Below, in pieces: positions 33,845-41,535 of a stretch of DNA of 64,000 bases (the stretch's first letter is position 1; the number at the start of each line of letters is the position of its first letter). The DNA comes from Rhodococcus antarcticus (lineage in GTDB: Bacteria > Actinomycetota > Actinomycetes > Mycobacteriales > Mycobacteriaceae): NCBI RefSeq assembly GCF_026153295.1, contig NZ_CP110617.1, positions 35,636 through 99,635 on the forward strand, read 5' to 3'. The translations under genes and the position numbers were made by a program. A model generated the notes under the pieces. It was not told where the DNA came from and did no database searches. It was given only the letters and a program-made list of their open reading frames with translations.

Positions 33845-34242
33845 GGGCCCGTCAGCGCAGCCCGATCCTGCTCGGCGACGATGCTCACGGCGAGCGAGTA
33901 GGCCGGCATCCCCGCCGTCACCAGGGACGTCTCGGCCACCCCCACGAGGTCGACCACCGACGCCCCGGCGCGCACAGCGCCCCGGGCGTGCAACCGGGCC
34001 GGGCCGGCATGGCCCAGGGCCACGAGCTGGGCGAAGTGCACCAGCTGCTGGACCCGGGGCTCGAGGGGGTTCTCCCGCAGCAGGACCCTGCGCAGCTCCT
34101 CGACGGCGTCGACCGCGTCGAGCCGACCGGTCGCCGTCGCCACCGTCAGACGCTCCTCGATCCCGACGGGCACACTGCCGAACGTGCGGCGGTAGTGCTC
34201 CCGGACGGCCTCTGCGCGGGTGCCGTCCACCCCCGAGGTCAC
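33841..34242 (-). CDS. Carboxymuconolactone decarboxylase (AhpD-like) family protein
   Basis: This 133-residue protein has the CMD helical pattern with PRVQQLVHFAQLVALGHAGP and a AGASVVDLVGVAETSLVTAG segment. The usual CxxC of AhpD is not seen, so a peroxidase role is unlikely. Coupled by 4-base overlaps to the aldolase before and MarR after. Confidence 0.75.
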   Translation of the reverse strand: MTSGVDGTRAEAVREHYRRTFGSVPVGIEERLTVATATGRLDAVDAVEELRRVLLRENPLEPRVQQLVHFAQLVALGHAGPARLHARGAVRAGASVVDLVGVAETSLVTAGMPAYSLAVSIVAEQDRAALTGP

Positions 34243-34925
34243 GACCGGGCCCGGGTCATGGACTCCACCACAGCCTCCAGCGCACCGTCGGGGAAGTCGA
34301 CGGCCCCACCGAGCGCGGCCGCGGCGAGCTCCGCCTCGGCGGACTCCTCGATGGCAACGACCAGTCGCGCCGCAGCGACCGGGTCAGGCCCGAACGCCAA
34401 CAGGCCGTGGTTGGCCAGCAGCACCGCCGACGTCGTGGGCTGGGTGGCCAGGACAGCGGAGATCCCCCGCACCGACGCACCCGACCCCCGAGGACCCCAG
34501 GGCACCACCGGGACAGGTTGCGCCTGCCCGAAGCGCAGCAGCGGCTCCGCACGGCACGGCAGCTCCTGGTTCGCGAGGGCGAAACCGGTCGCGGCCGGGG
34601 AGTGGGTGTGGATGATCGCCCCCACCTCCGGGCGCGCCCGGTAGACCACGGCGTGCATGTCCACGATCTCCGCGTTCTCCGCGGTCAGCTCACCGGCAAC
34701 GACCTCACCGTCGAGGGTGAGCGTGGCCAGCTGGTCGGCGCGGAGGTCACGAACCGTGCCGCTGGTGGTCAGCAGGAAGGTGTCCTCGTCGATGCGGGCG
34801 CTCAGGTTGGCGTGCCCGGAGTGCGACATCACCGCAGCAGCGAACAGCAGGTCGACCGCGGCGAGGACCGACCGCCGCCCCTCGGCGTCGAGGGACGCCG
34901 CCTCAACCACTTCATCTGTAGTCAT
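34239..34925 (-). CDS. Class II aldolase/adducin domain protein
   Basis: This 228-residue protein has the class II aldolase fold with zinc ligands in HTHSPAATGF and NHGLLAFG, plus SGHANLSARI near the N-terminus. Family members cleave sugar phosphates or related hydroxy-acids. The combination with CMD, MarR and a methyltransferase suggests catabolism of an unknown compound. ATG 34925 lies within the MarR-type palindrome, so repression could block both transcription and initiation. Confidence 0.8.
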   Translation of the reverse strand: MTTDEVVEAASLDAEGRRSVLAAVDLLFAAAVMSHSGHANLSARIDEDTFLLTTSGTVRDLRADQLATLTLDGEVVAGELTAENAEIVDMHAVVYRARPEVGAIIHTHSPAATGFALANQELPCRAEPLLRFGQAQPVPVVPWGPRGSGASVRGISAVLATQPTTSAVLLANHGLLAFGPDPVAAARLVVAIEESAEAELAAAALGGAVDFPDGALEAVVESMTRARS

Positions 34926-34932
34926 GTCTACA
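34917..34932. promoter_or_regulatory. Palindrome TGTAG-N6-CTACA, likely MarR operator
   Basis: A perfect 5-base inverted repeat with a 6-base centre overlaps the start codon of the first gene in the operon that encodes the MarR regulator; size and spacing fit MarR sites. Confidence 0.55.
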
Positions 34933-35265
34933 ACTGTGCCAGGGTCGCTCACCCGGTGCCACCCCGGGAGACGACCCGGCACCAACGCCACGCGACGAGG
35001 ACGACAGCCGCCTCACGAACGCGACGACGCCCAGCGCGCCGTCGTCCACTCCACCGGTCGCAGGCGGTCCCGACGGGCTCGACCCATCGTCGGGCACCCG
35101 GTCAGCCGCCGAAGAGCCCCGCGCGGGCGAACCAACGGACTTGCCCATAGAGGCAATGGGGCACGTCAACGAGCAACGGTGGTGGACGCACCACCCGGTG
35201 CGGCAGCCTCACCCGGCGACGCGACGACGACAAGCCACGCCGCCGCCAGGGCACGACCCGGGTCG
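34933..35265. other. Intergenic stretch upstream of aldolase operon
   Basis: No gene is recognised on either strand. It must contain the promoter of the minus-strand aldolase operon, but no clear -35/-10 pair stands out. Confidence 0.35.
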
Positions 35266-35625
35266 CTACGGACGTAGGTATGCCCACCCGTCCCACTGAC
35301 GCTGCGCGAGGTGCACCACGGCTGCAGGCACCACCTCGGTGGCCGGGTGAAGATCTCCAGCGGTGACACCGCGACCGGCCATGGTGTTGGCGCACGCGCT
35401 GAACATCACGAGCCCAGCGCCGTGCAGCTCGCTGACCTGCTCCCGCAGATCCGAGTCGGCAAGCACGAGATCCAGAGCCGGGCCATGGACCACGACGTCG
35501 ACCCTCCGTGTGCCGTCGCCCGCTGCGACAAAGTTCGCGGCGTAGCGCAACACGGCGCGCAACGCATCCGGTTCGCCGCTGCTGGCGTGGATGACCAGAC
35601 CCGGTCGCTGCTCATCTGTTCGCAC
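35266..35625 (-). CDS. DsrE-like sulfur-relay family protein
   Basis: This 119-residue protein reads LVIHASSGEPDALRAVLRYA, then VDVVVHGPALDLVL and GLVMFSACANTMAGRGVTAG. This matches the DsrE/YchN fold, with the single conserved cysteine in the SACANTM loop that carries a persulfide. It would pass sulfane sulfur between enzymes in the cytoplasm and so fits the SQR and rhodanese genes. It stands alone. Confidence 0.75.
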   Translation of the reverse strand: MRTDEQRPGLVIHASSGEPDALRAVLRYAANFVAAGDGTRRVDVVVHGPALDLVLADSDLREQVSELHGAGLVMFSACANTMAGRGVTAGDLHPATEVVPAAVVHLAQRQWDGWAYLRP

Positions 35626-35892
35626 GCTGCCCCTCCCCGTTACCCACCACGACCTTCCACTCCGAATGTACGTGCGCCTGTGTGGCCCATGGTCCAGGAC
35701 ACTGATCTTGCGCGCTGTCCTGCTGCGCGTGGCCCACGACTACCAGGAGTCTGCGACCCAGGCCGGCGCCTTATGGCCACAGACACTGCCGCACAACATG
35801 ATTCGAAGCGCCGATAAGTGACGTTATGTCCGAAAGAGTGCGGCGGGTCGCATCTGGTGTGCTTCTCGCCCTCCTCTGATCGTGCGCCGGGG
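35626..35892. other. Intergenic stretch containing dif-like site
   Basis: No gene is recognised; the Xer-type site at 35807-35834 is the only structure seen. Confidence 0.4.
35807..35834. other. dif-like Xer recombination site
   Basis: AGCGCCGATAA (11 bases), GTGACG (6) and TTATGTCCGAA (11) have the arm-centre-arm lengths of dif. The GATAA and TTATGTC parts agree with known dif arms, with about 7 of 11 matches to each E. coli arm. It could serve plasmid dimer resolution or be the scar of a Xer-using mobile element. Confidence 0.5.
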
Positions 35893-36195
35893 TTAGGCGA
35901 TGGCTTCGAAGTGCAGCCGCAGCCCGAGGGCGTGGGAGACCTTGATGACGGTGGCGAGGCTGGGGTTGCCGTCGGCGGAGAGGGCCTTGTAGAGCCCTTC
36001 GCGGCTCATCCCCGCCTGCCGGGCGATCTGGCTGAAGTTCCGGGAGCGGGCGATCGAGCCCAGCGCCTGGGCGATGACCGTCGGGTCGTCGTCGGCCTCG
36101 TCGATGATCGCTTCCAGGTAGGCAGCCACGTCGTCGACGGTGTCGAGGTAGTTCGCCGTGTCGAACGGGGTGAAGGTTTCGGCGTCGGTGCTCAT
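35893..36195 (-). CDS. HigA-like antitoxin (addiction-module antidote)
   Basis: This 100-residue helix-turn-helix protein has FDTANYLDTVDDVAAYLEA, then SIARSRNFSQIARQAGMSRE and GLYKALSADGNPSLATVIKV. It matches the antidote family paired with HigB/RelE-type toxins. It would bind the toxin and repress the operon. Its start overlaps the toxin stop by 4 bases. It is intact, unlike its toxin partner. Confidence 0.85.
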   Translation of the reverse strand: MSTDAETFTPFDTANYLDTVDDVAAYLEAIIDEADDDPTVIAQALGSIARSRNFSQIARQAGMSREGLYKALSADGNPSLATVIKVSHALGLRLHFEAIA

Positions 36196-36519
36196 GGGTG
36201 TTCTCCTTGGGTGCGGTGCCAGCTGCGAGCAATGTCGTGGGCGGTTCTGATGTCCGCCTCCTGGGTGGACTTGTCCCCGCCGGTCAGCAGCACCACGAGC
36301 TGGGTGACGGAGCGCAGGTAGTACAGCCGGTACCCGGGGCCGTAGTCGATGCGCAGCTCGGAGACACCGTGGCCGACGGGTTTAACGTCCCCGGGGTTTC
36401 CGGCGGCCAACCGGTTGACCCGGACCAGAACACGAGCTGCGGCCCGACGATGCGGCCCGACGATCGGTGAGCTTGCGGAGCCACCGGTCGAACGTTGCTG
36501 ACGTCACGACCTCCACCAC
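36192..36519 (-). pseudogene. HigB/RelE-type toxin, broken by 13-base duplication
   Basis: From GTG 36519 the frame reads TSATFDRWLRKLTDRRAA, the normal toxin start, then loses frame at a 13-base tandem duplication (36438-36463). Removing one copy restores AARVLVRVNRLAAGNPGDVK and the remaining VSELRIDYGPGYRLYY core through to the stop, giving about 104 residues, the family length. The later part alone can still be read from an internal start but lacks the N-terminal helices. The RNA-cleaving toxin is therefore probably inactive. Confidence 0.85.
36438..36463. repeat. 13-base tandem duplication in toxin gene
   Basis: TGCGGCCCGACGA occurs twice back to back (36438-36450 and 36451-36463). It accounts fully for the toxin frameshift and is revertible by slippage. 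Confidence 0.9.
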
Positions 36520-36540
36520 ATGTCAACCATAGTTAACAGT

Positions 36541-36560
36541 GCGGGGTGGGGCAACCCCGC
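36541..36560. terminator. GC hairpin between mobilization and toxin genes
   Basis: GCGGGGT and ACCCCGC form a 7-base-pair stem with a 6-base loop, downstream of the minus-strand mobilization operon and just upstream of the toxin start. Confidence 0.5.
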
Positions 36561-36713
36561 CAGCACCAGAAACACCTGGTCGAGTCCCCGGTGGGGGTGC
36601 CCACGGTCCCGCGTCCTCGGCGAGGACGGGTGCTGCCAGCCCCCAGCCCGGCAGCGGCACCCCCTGCGGGGACCGCCGTTCTAGCGGGGCGCTGGCGGTT
36701 CCGTGCCGAGGAC

Positions 36714-36862
36714 CTAGCGGTAGGCGCTGACCCAGTCGCTGGCAATGGCGTTCTGGGCGTCGGTGAGGGTCATGCGGTGGGCGCAGACCAGGTCGTGCAG
36801 GGCGGTCTCGAGCTTGTCCTTGGGGTTGGGGGCGGCACCCGGCTCGGGCCACAGGTTCTTCC
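36714..36862 (-). pseudogene. 3' fragment of an HNH-like (NLWPEP-type) protein
   Basis: The minus-strand frame ends KNLWPEPGAAPNPKDKLE, then ALHDLVCAHRMTLTDAQNAI and a stop after DWVSAYR. This is the C-terminal half of small actinobacterial proteins that carry an ELDHLIPLxLGG motif before NLWPEP. Here the sequence upstream of KNLWPEP is unrelated, so only the tail remains. Confidence 0.55.
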
Positions 36863-36924
36863 TTCGTCGAGGCGAACAGGACGCAGCAGCGGTGGACGGG
36901 GCCTTCTCCCGCCCGCCGGTGGGG

Positions 36925-37557
36925 CTACCGGCCCATGTCGCGGGTCTTCGCCGCCGTCCGCCCCGGCGTCTTGGGGCGACGTTGTGAGCCCAAGCCCGGG
37001 GTGATGGTGCGGCCCGGGGTGCGGGTGTAGGACAGCCCGGCCTTCGCCACCTCCGGTGACCCGTCCTGCCACACCCCCTCGTGCTGGACCCGGTCGGTGC
37101 TGCGCCCGGCGGGCTCGGCCGACGCCCGCCCCGCGTCCTCGACCGCGCTCGGGCCGAAGTCGACCTCGGGGTGCTCGGCCCGCACCTGGTCGGGGTCGAC
37201 TCCGCTGTCGCGGACCTGCTTGTCCAGCTCCACCCGCTGCGCCGGGTCGGCGTCGGGCTGCTGCGCGGCCGCCCATCGTTGCGCGAGCTCCACTGGGTCC
37301 TCCATCGCCACCGCCACCGACACCGACATCCCAGCCCCGGCGGCTGTGGTGGTCGTGTCCAACCTGCCGAGGGTGGCATCGAGCTGCCCCCGCTGGTTCG
37401 CCTCCCGCTCCCGGTCGCGGGCCTCGGACTCCATCCGCCGCATCTCCCGCACCGCCCGCTGCCGCTGCGCATCCGCGACCACCAGCGCCGCCGACAGCAA
37501 CGCCTTGAAGGCTTGGCTCGTGTGCCGACCCGCTTCGACCGACTCGTCCTCGCTCAA
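36925..37557 (-). CDS. Mobilization-associated accessory protein
   Basis: This 210-residue, highly charged protein has a long helical region (AQRQRAVREMRRMESEARDR, probable coiled coil, residues 30-60) and a basic C-terminal tail. Family not recognised. It overlaps the relaxase stop by 4 bases, so it is likely made with the relaxase and may help DNA processing. Confidence 0.6.
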   Translation of the reverse strand: MSEDESVEAGRHTSQAFKALLSAALVVADAQRQRAVREMRRMESEARDREREANQRGQLDATLGRLDTTTTAAGAGMSVSVAVAMEDPVELAQRWAAAQQPDADPAQRVELDKQVRDSGVDPDQVRAEHPEVDFGPSAVEDAGRASAEPAGRSTDRVQHEGVWQDGSPEVAKAGLSYTRTPGRTITPGLGSQRRPKTPGRTAAKTRDMGR

Positions 37558-39146
37558 CTGCCCATCCCCCGCTCCGTGTCCCGCTCGTTGTTCCTGCGTA
37601 CCCCGGGAACCGGCTGGTCCCCGGAAGCCACTCCGGGACTGATCCCGGTCCGTGCCGCCTGCCGCGCGGTGTCCATCACCCGCGCCATGGCCACCTGCTC
37701 CGGGGTCAGGACCGGGCCCAGCTCCACCGGTCCCCCAACCCGGGCCAGCGCCGCGGTGTTGCGCTCGGCCGCCGCCGCGGCGGCCCGGGCGAGCACCAGC
37801 CGCCCGGCCTGGGCGTGGGCCTGCGCGATGGACTCCGACAACCGCAGCACCTGCGTCAGCAGCACCGCCGTCCCCGCCCCCTCGGTAGTGGCCGCGGCGA
37901 CCGAGAGCATCGCCCGCGCCGCCGTCTGCAACCCGCCCTCACCCACCGACGGACCCACGTGCCGGCCGGGGGTCTTCTCCACCGCCGCGCCCAGGGCATG
38001 CGCCGCCTGACCCACCCGCGCCCAGGTACCGCCGGGGCGTCCCTGGGCCGCGGCCGCGAGGACCCCGGCCCCGTCCCGGGCCGCCGCCGACCACGCTTGC
38101 GCGTCGCCCACCGGGACCGCCCGCAGCGCTTCCCGCACCTGGTGCACCGCCCGCGCCGCCGCCACCTCCTGGGTGTCGCCACCCGCGGTCAACCCCGGCC
38201 CCGGCCGTACCCGCCCCAACCGTGACGGGCCCGGCCGTGCCGCAGGGCTGTCGACGGCCCGCCACGCCGGCACCGCACCCGGGTCCGCGGTCCAGCCCGC
38301 CCGGAGTGCGGGCAGGGTCAGGTCGCGGCCGAGCTTGCCGCCCCCGAACCACACCAGGTCCTCCCCCGACCCCGGCGTCGACGGCCGCGCCACCGAGTAC
38401 CCGACGACCGCGGTGCGCCCGGTCCCGGTGTCCCACCTCGGCCGCACGATCACCCCATGCTCACCGGCCATGGTCACGAACTCCGCCTCGGTGCGGGACG
38501 CGGTCCCGCAGGCCCGCACCACCCGGCGGAGCTTCTCCCGGTCGGACTCCTGGCGTGTGGTGTTCTGCCGCTGCACCTCCACCCGCGACAGGGGTGGGGT
38601 GCCCGCCCCCACGTCCCGGGTCCGGACCTCCAACCCGAACCGCGCCCGCATGTCGGTGGCCACCTCGCGCAGGGTCCGGTAGTCGTTGGACAGGTGCACT
38701 GCCCGCCCGTCCTCCCGGACCAGGGTGGCCTGCAGGTGGATGTGGTCGCGGCCCTCCGACGCCGCCCCGTGGTGCACGGCGATCCACCGGACCCCGGCCC
38801 GGGTGTCGGTCTCGGAGAATCCCAGCCGGTCAGCGACGGTGTGCGCAACGACCGCCCACTCCTCGTCGGTCAGGGTGCGGTCCTCGGCGTGGTTGCTGAT
38901 CGACAGGTGGTAGACGTGCCGGGCCGGTCCCTGCTCCCCCACCAACCCGCGCAGCGTCTCCAGGGGTGCGTCGAGCTCGGCGGCGAGCAACGCCCGCTGC
39001 ACCTCGTCCGGCCGCTCCAACCCCTCCCACGCACCCGACCACGCCGCCGCGATCCGCTGGTCGGTGTGCTCCTCCGCCCGACCCGGCCCGAACAGGTACT
39101 CCACCAGGCCGCGGGTGCGGGAGCCCTTCTTCGCCGCGGTGATCAC
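37554..39146 (-). CDS. MobA-type relaxase/mobilization nuclease
   Basis: This 530-residue relaxase has an N-terminal catalytic domain (about residues 1-200): KGSRTRGLVEYLFGPGR at the start, HVYHLSISNHAEDRTLTDEE in the middle, and the metal-binding histidine motif AVHHGAASEGRDHIHLQATL near residue 130. The C-terminal 300 residues are Ala/Arg-rich helix. It would nick oriT and stay attached to the 5' end of the transferred strand. It overlaps the MobC gene by 4 bases. The TraG-like coupling protein at 4-5.8 kb may serve it. Confidence 0.85.
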   Translation of the reverse strand: MITAAKKGSRTRGLVEYLFGPGRAEEHTDQRIAAAWSGAWEGLERPDEVQRALLAAELDAPLETLRGLVGEQGPARHVYHLSISNHAEDRTLTDEEWAVVAHTVADRLGFSETDTRAGVRWIAVHHGAASEGRDHIHLQATLVREDGRAVHLSNDYRTLREVATDMRARFGLEVRTRDVGAGTPPLSRVEVQRQNTTRQESDREKLRRVVRACGTASRTEAEFVTMAGEHGVIVRPRWDTGTGRTAVVGYSVARPSTPGSGEDLVWFGGGKLGRDLTLPALRAGWTADPGAVPAWRAVDSPAARPGPSRLGRVRPGPGLTAGGDTQEVAAARAVHQVREALRAVPVGDAQAWSAAARDGAGVLAAAAQGRPGGTWARVGQAAHALGAAVEKTPGRHVGPSVGEGGLQTAARAMLSVAAATTEGAGTAVLLTQVLRLSESIAQAHAQAGRLVLARAAAAAAERNTAALARVGGPVELGPVLTPEQVAMARVMDTARQAARTGISPGVASGDQPVPGVRRNNERDTERGMGS

Positions 39147-39556
39147 CGCCGCACCTCCAGCCCAGGGAAGTACTCGACCAAGCCCTCGGCGTAGACGTCC
39201 AACCGCTCCAGCTCGGGCAGCAGAGCCGCGAGCACCGCGGCCGCGTTGCCCCGCACCTCACCGGTGCCCAAGGCAAAACGCGCGATGTCGTTGACGTTGC
39301 GACCCACCTTGTCCAGGCCCCGCCGGATCGCGAACAGCTCCACCAACAGCTGACGGGCCGTCGCCGGGTCCAACACCGGCGACTGAGCCGGGGCCAGCAC
39401 CAGATCGGCGAGCAGCGCCGGCACCGTGCGCTGCACCGCGACCGCCCGGGCCTGCACCCGGGCGAACTCCTCATCACTGAACTTCACCACCGTCTTGTTC
39501 AGCCGCCCACCCTCCTGCCGGCGACGCCGCTTGCCCACCTGCGACACCCGCACCAC
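39143..39556 (-). CDS. mobC: MobC-like relaxosome protein
   Basis: This 137-residue protein has a basic N-terminus (GKRRRRQEGGRLNKTVVKFS), ribbon-helix-helix-like DNA-binding start and the MobC pattern LLVELFAIRRGLDKVGRNVN followed by NDIARFAL. It would bind oriT and help the relaxase open the strands. It is the first gene of the operon, reading away from the probable oriT. Confidence 0.85.
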   Translation of the reverse strand: MVRVSQVGKRRRRQEGGRLNKTVVKFSDEEFARVQARAVAVQRTVPALLADLVLAPAQSPVLDPATARQLLVELFAIRRGLDKVGRNVNDIARFALGTGEVRGNAAAVLAALLPELERLDVYAEGLVEYFPGLEVRR

Positions 39557-39954
39557 CGCACACCCCCTGCCCTCGTCAACCCACCGGCTCCGCCGGCCTC
39601 CCTCGGCCCAGCGCAGCGTTCACACCCCAGTGTGACCCCACCCGGGCCCCCTGGCCAGGGGCGCACACCCTTTAGGGGTGCTGTTTGTATATCTTGCTCC
39701 GTGATGTGACGCCCCGGCGGCTCATCACGGAGCACTGGGCTCGTGGGCCAACCCAAGGGCTTGGTTCTGCCACGATGACCTCCCCGCGCCGGTAGTCTCC
39801 GCACAGACGACCCCGCATCAAGGGCGCCTCCGGCGTCGCTGCGTGATGGACCTACGGCCCACCCTGGACCCGGTGTCGTCTGCTCAGGAATGGCTTCATA
39901 CGGGCAGGACGGCGGGCCACGGTTCTGACGCTTCACACACCAGGGGCGGGACCC
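39557..39954. other. Divergent intergenic region with probable oriT
   Basis: No gene is recognised. It holds two inverted repeats beside an AT-rich stretch (see the oriT entry) and must contain promoters for MobC leftwards and the 39955 gene rightwards. Confidence 0.5.
39666..39734. other. Probable origin of transfer (oriT)
   Basis: A small CACCC-TTTAG-GGGTG dyad (39666-39680) is followed by the AT-rich TTTGTATATCTTG and by a perfect 12-base inverted repeat, TGCTCCGTGATG with its complement (39695-39706 and 39723-39734), around 16 bases. This lies directly upstream of mobC, the usual place and shape of a mobilization oriT. The nick site cannot be assigned. Confidence 0.55.
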
Positions 39955-40278
39955 ATGACACAGACCGAGCAGCAGACCACTGGCAAGGCAGCCGCCGCGG
40001 CAGCGGCCAAGAAGATGCTGGTAGTGCGCATCGCGCTCGTTACCACCCTCGGCGACGCCATCGGCAACTACCGCCGAGCTGGTGACGCAGTGGCCACAGC
40101 GAAGTCCGCCCAGGAGACCGCCGCCCGGACCGCGCGTGCTGCCGCTATGGCCGGCGGCTGGACCGCCGCCGAGCTGCCCGACGCCGGACTGGTCGTTCCC
40201 GCAGAACCACGGCGCAGGAACTCGCCCAGTAGCGCCGAGAGCACGGTGGTTGAGCACGACCTCGGGTCTCAGGAGTGA
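39955..40278 (+). CDS. Hypothetical Ala-rich protein
   Basis: This 107-residue protein is mainly helical, with KAAAAAAAKKMLVVRIALVT near the start and AKSAQETAARTARAAAMAGG in the middle. No family is recognised. It overlaps the next gene by 4 bases (GTGA), so the two are coupled. Confidence 0.5.
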   Translation: MTQTEQQTTGKAAAAAAAKKMLVVRIALVTTLGDAIGNYRRAGDAVATAKSAQETAARTARAAAMAGGWTAAELPDAGLVVPAEPRRRNSPSSAESTVVEHDLGSQE

Positions 40279-40924
40279 GGCCGGCTAGGCCACGAAGTCC
40301 ACGGGCGGGTGCGTCCACGCAGCCGTCATCTGAGGAACTTTCACCGTGGCGGGACGTTCTCGATGGTGCTCGTCAGGCGGCTGGTCAACCGACCTCAGTA
40401 CGGCGTGTGGCGTGGGAGAAGAGTGCTGGCAGTTGCTCGTACTCACCCCACGACGACACTGTCCACATCGGCACCGTGTTCGCCGCCCGCAACGACCCTG
40501 AGTCGCCGGTCGCGCACGGTGTCCTGCTGCACGAGCTCGGTCATCGTCATCTGGGCCACCAACACCGGGCCGACTCCCTGCGCGCAGCGGTGCCGCCGCT
40601 GGCGATCTCGACCGTGGCCGTTGCTCTCGTTGCCGCCTCGATGGTCCAGGACCAGGCCAGCGCGTTTTGGACCATCCTCGTGTCCGGGATGTTGGTGGTC
40701 GGCTTGTGGATCCTGAGCCTGCAGGTGGGGCAGATCCTCGCATCGGATGCCACCGCAGGTACGAGCACGCCGCCGACGACGACGCCACCGACGTGTCCGC
40801 CTCCGACTCCCTGGCGGCGCTCTGCACCTACACAGCCCTGCGCCGGCCAGCGGCATGGCTGAGCCCGCACCCCACGCCGGCCGAGCGAGTTGCGCGGCAG
40901 AGCACACGCCTCCGGAACGACTAG
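40275..40924 (+). pseudogene. M48-like membrane metallopeptidase, frameshifted
   Basis: The frame from GTG 40275 gives a protease start with the zinc site LLHELGHRHLGHQ near residue 87 and two membrane helices. Near 40740-40748 the reading frame jumps: the frame one base back continues CHRRYEHAADDDATDV, the RRxExxAD motif that supplies the third zinc ligand in M48 (Ste24/HtpX) proteases. It then runs to a stop at 40922-40924. A one-base deletion or a read error explains this; no slippery heptamer is seen. As read, the protein lacks a zinc ligand. Confidence 0.65.
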
Positions 40925-41070
40925 TGTCCTACGCCGGTAGTACGCTCGTGGCCCTTCACGACTGGGTGCCTCAGCACCAACCAGTCGCGAAGGGTCGCGA
41001 GCCCCACGCGGTCAACGCCATACCCTCACCGGGAACCGCGAAGAGCCCCCACAGCAGCCGGAGGCTAGCC

Positions 41071-41535
41071 ATGCAGCGACACCCACGAGTCCGCTCCCAG
41101 CCACCCCAAGGACTTCCCTGGTCGCTGCCCGATGAGCCTGATGTCGTCGCCGTGGACACGACGTGGGGAGAGGTGCAGCCCTGGGAGGCGGCGCCCGGGG
41201 TACGCACCATCGGCGAACTGGAACTTGTGGAGCTGGCAGGCAATGGGGCTGCGCTCATCGACTGCCGGGTGCCTGACTCCACCGGCGGCGTGAGCATCCC
41301 CGGAGCCGTCAGCGTGCCGCACGGAGAGGTCCTCGCCCGCCGCGCCGAACTCGACCCGGCGGGTTTGTCCATCCTGTTCTGCAACGGCCCGCAGTGCCCC
41401 CAATCACCGTGGGCGATCCATACCTTGGTCGAATCCGGCTTTCCGGCGCACGCCCTCATCTACTACCGCGGCGGCATGCACGACTGGGTCACCCTCGCCA
41501 TGCCGACTCAGCCGACAGCCCTCCCGCCGGCATGA
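41071..41535 (+). CDS. Rhodanese-like protein with CNGPQCPQS loop
   Basis: This 154-residue protein has a rhodanese domain: LIDCRVPDSTGGVSIPGAVSV, then the active loop ILFCNGPQCPQSPWA and YYRGGMHDWVTLAMP. The loop contains two cysteines five residues apart, as in rhodaneses that may form a disulfide or use a relay cysteine. ATG 41071 follows GGAGGC. It overlaps the rhomboid-like gene by 4 bases. Confidence 0.8.
   Translation: MQRHPRVRSQPPQGLPWSLPDEPDVVAVDTTWGEVQPWEAAPGVRTIGELELVELAGNGAALIDCRVPDSTGGVSIPGAVSVPHGEVLARRAELDPAGLSILFCNGPQCPQSPWAIHTLVESGFPAHALIYYRGGMHDWVTLAMPTQPTALPPA

Noticed and set aside
35102..35395. Minus-strand Arg-rich frame overlapping DsrE
   Set aside because: Composition and overlap indicate a chance frame; the DsrE frame has the conserved motifs.
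35655..35675. CGAATGTACG as a right arm of the recombination site
   Set aside because: No CACAACCG arm precedes it, so it is likely a chance match.
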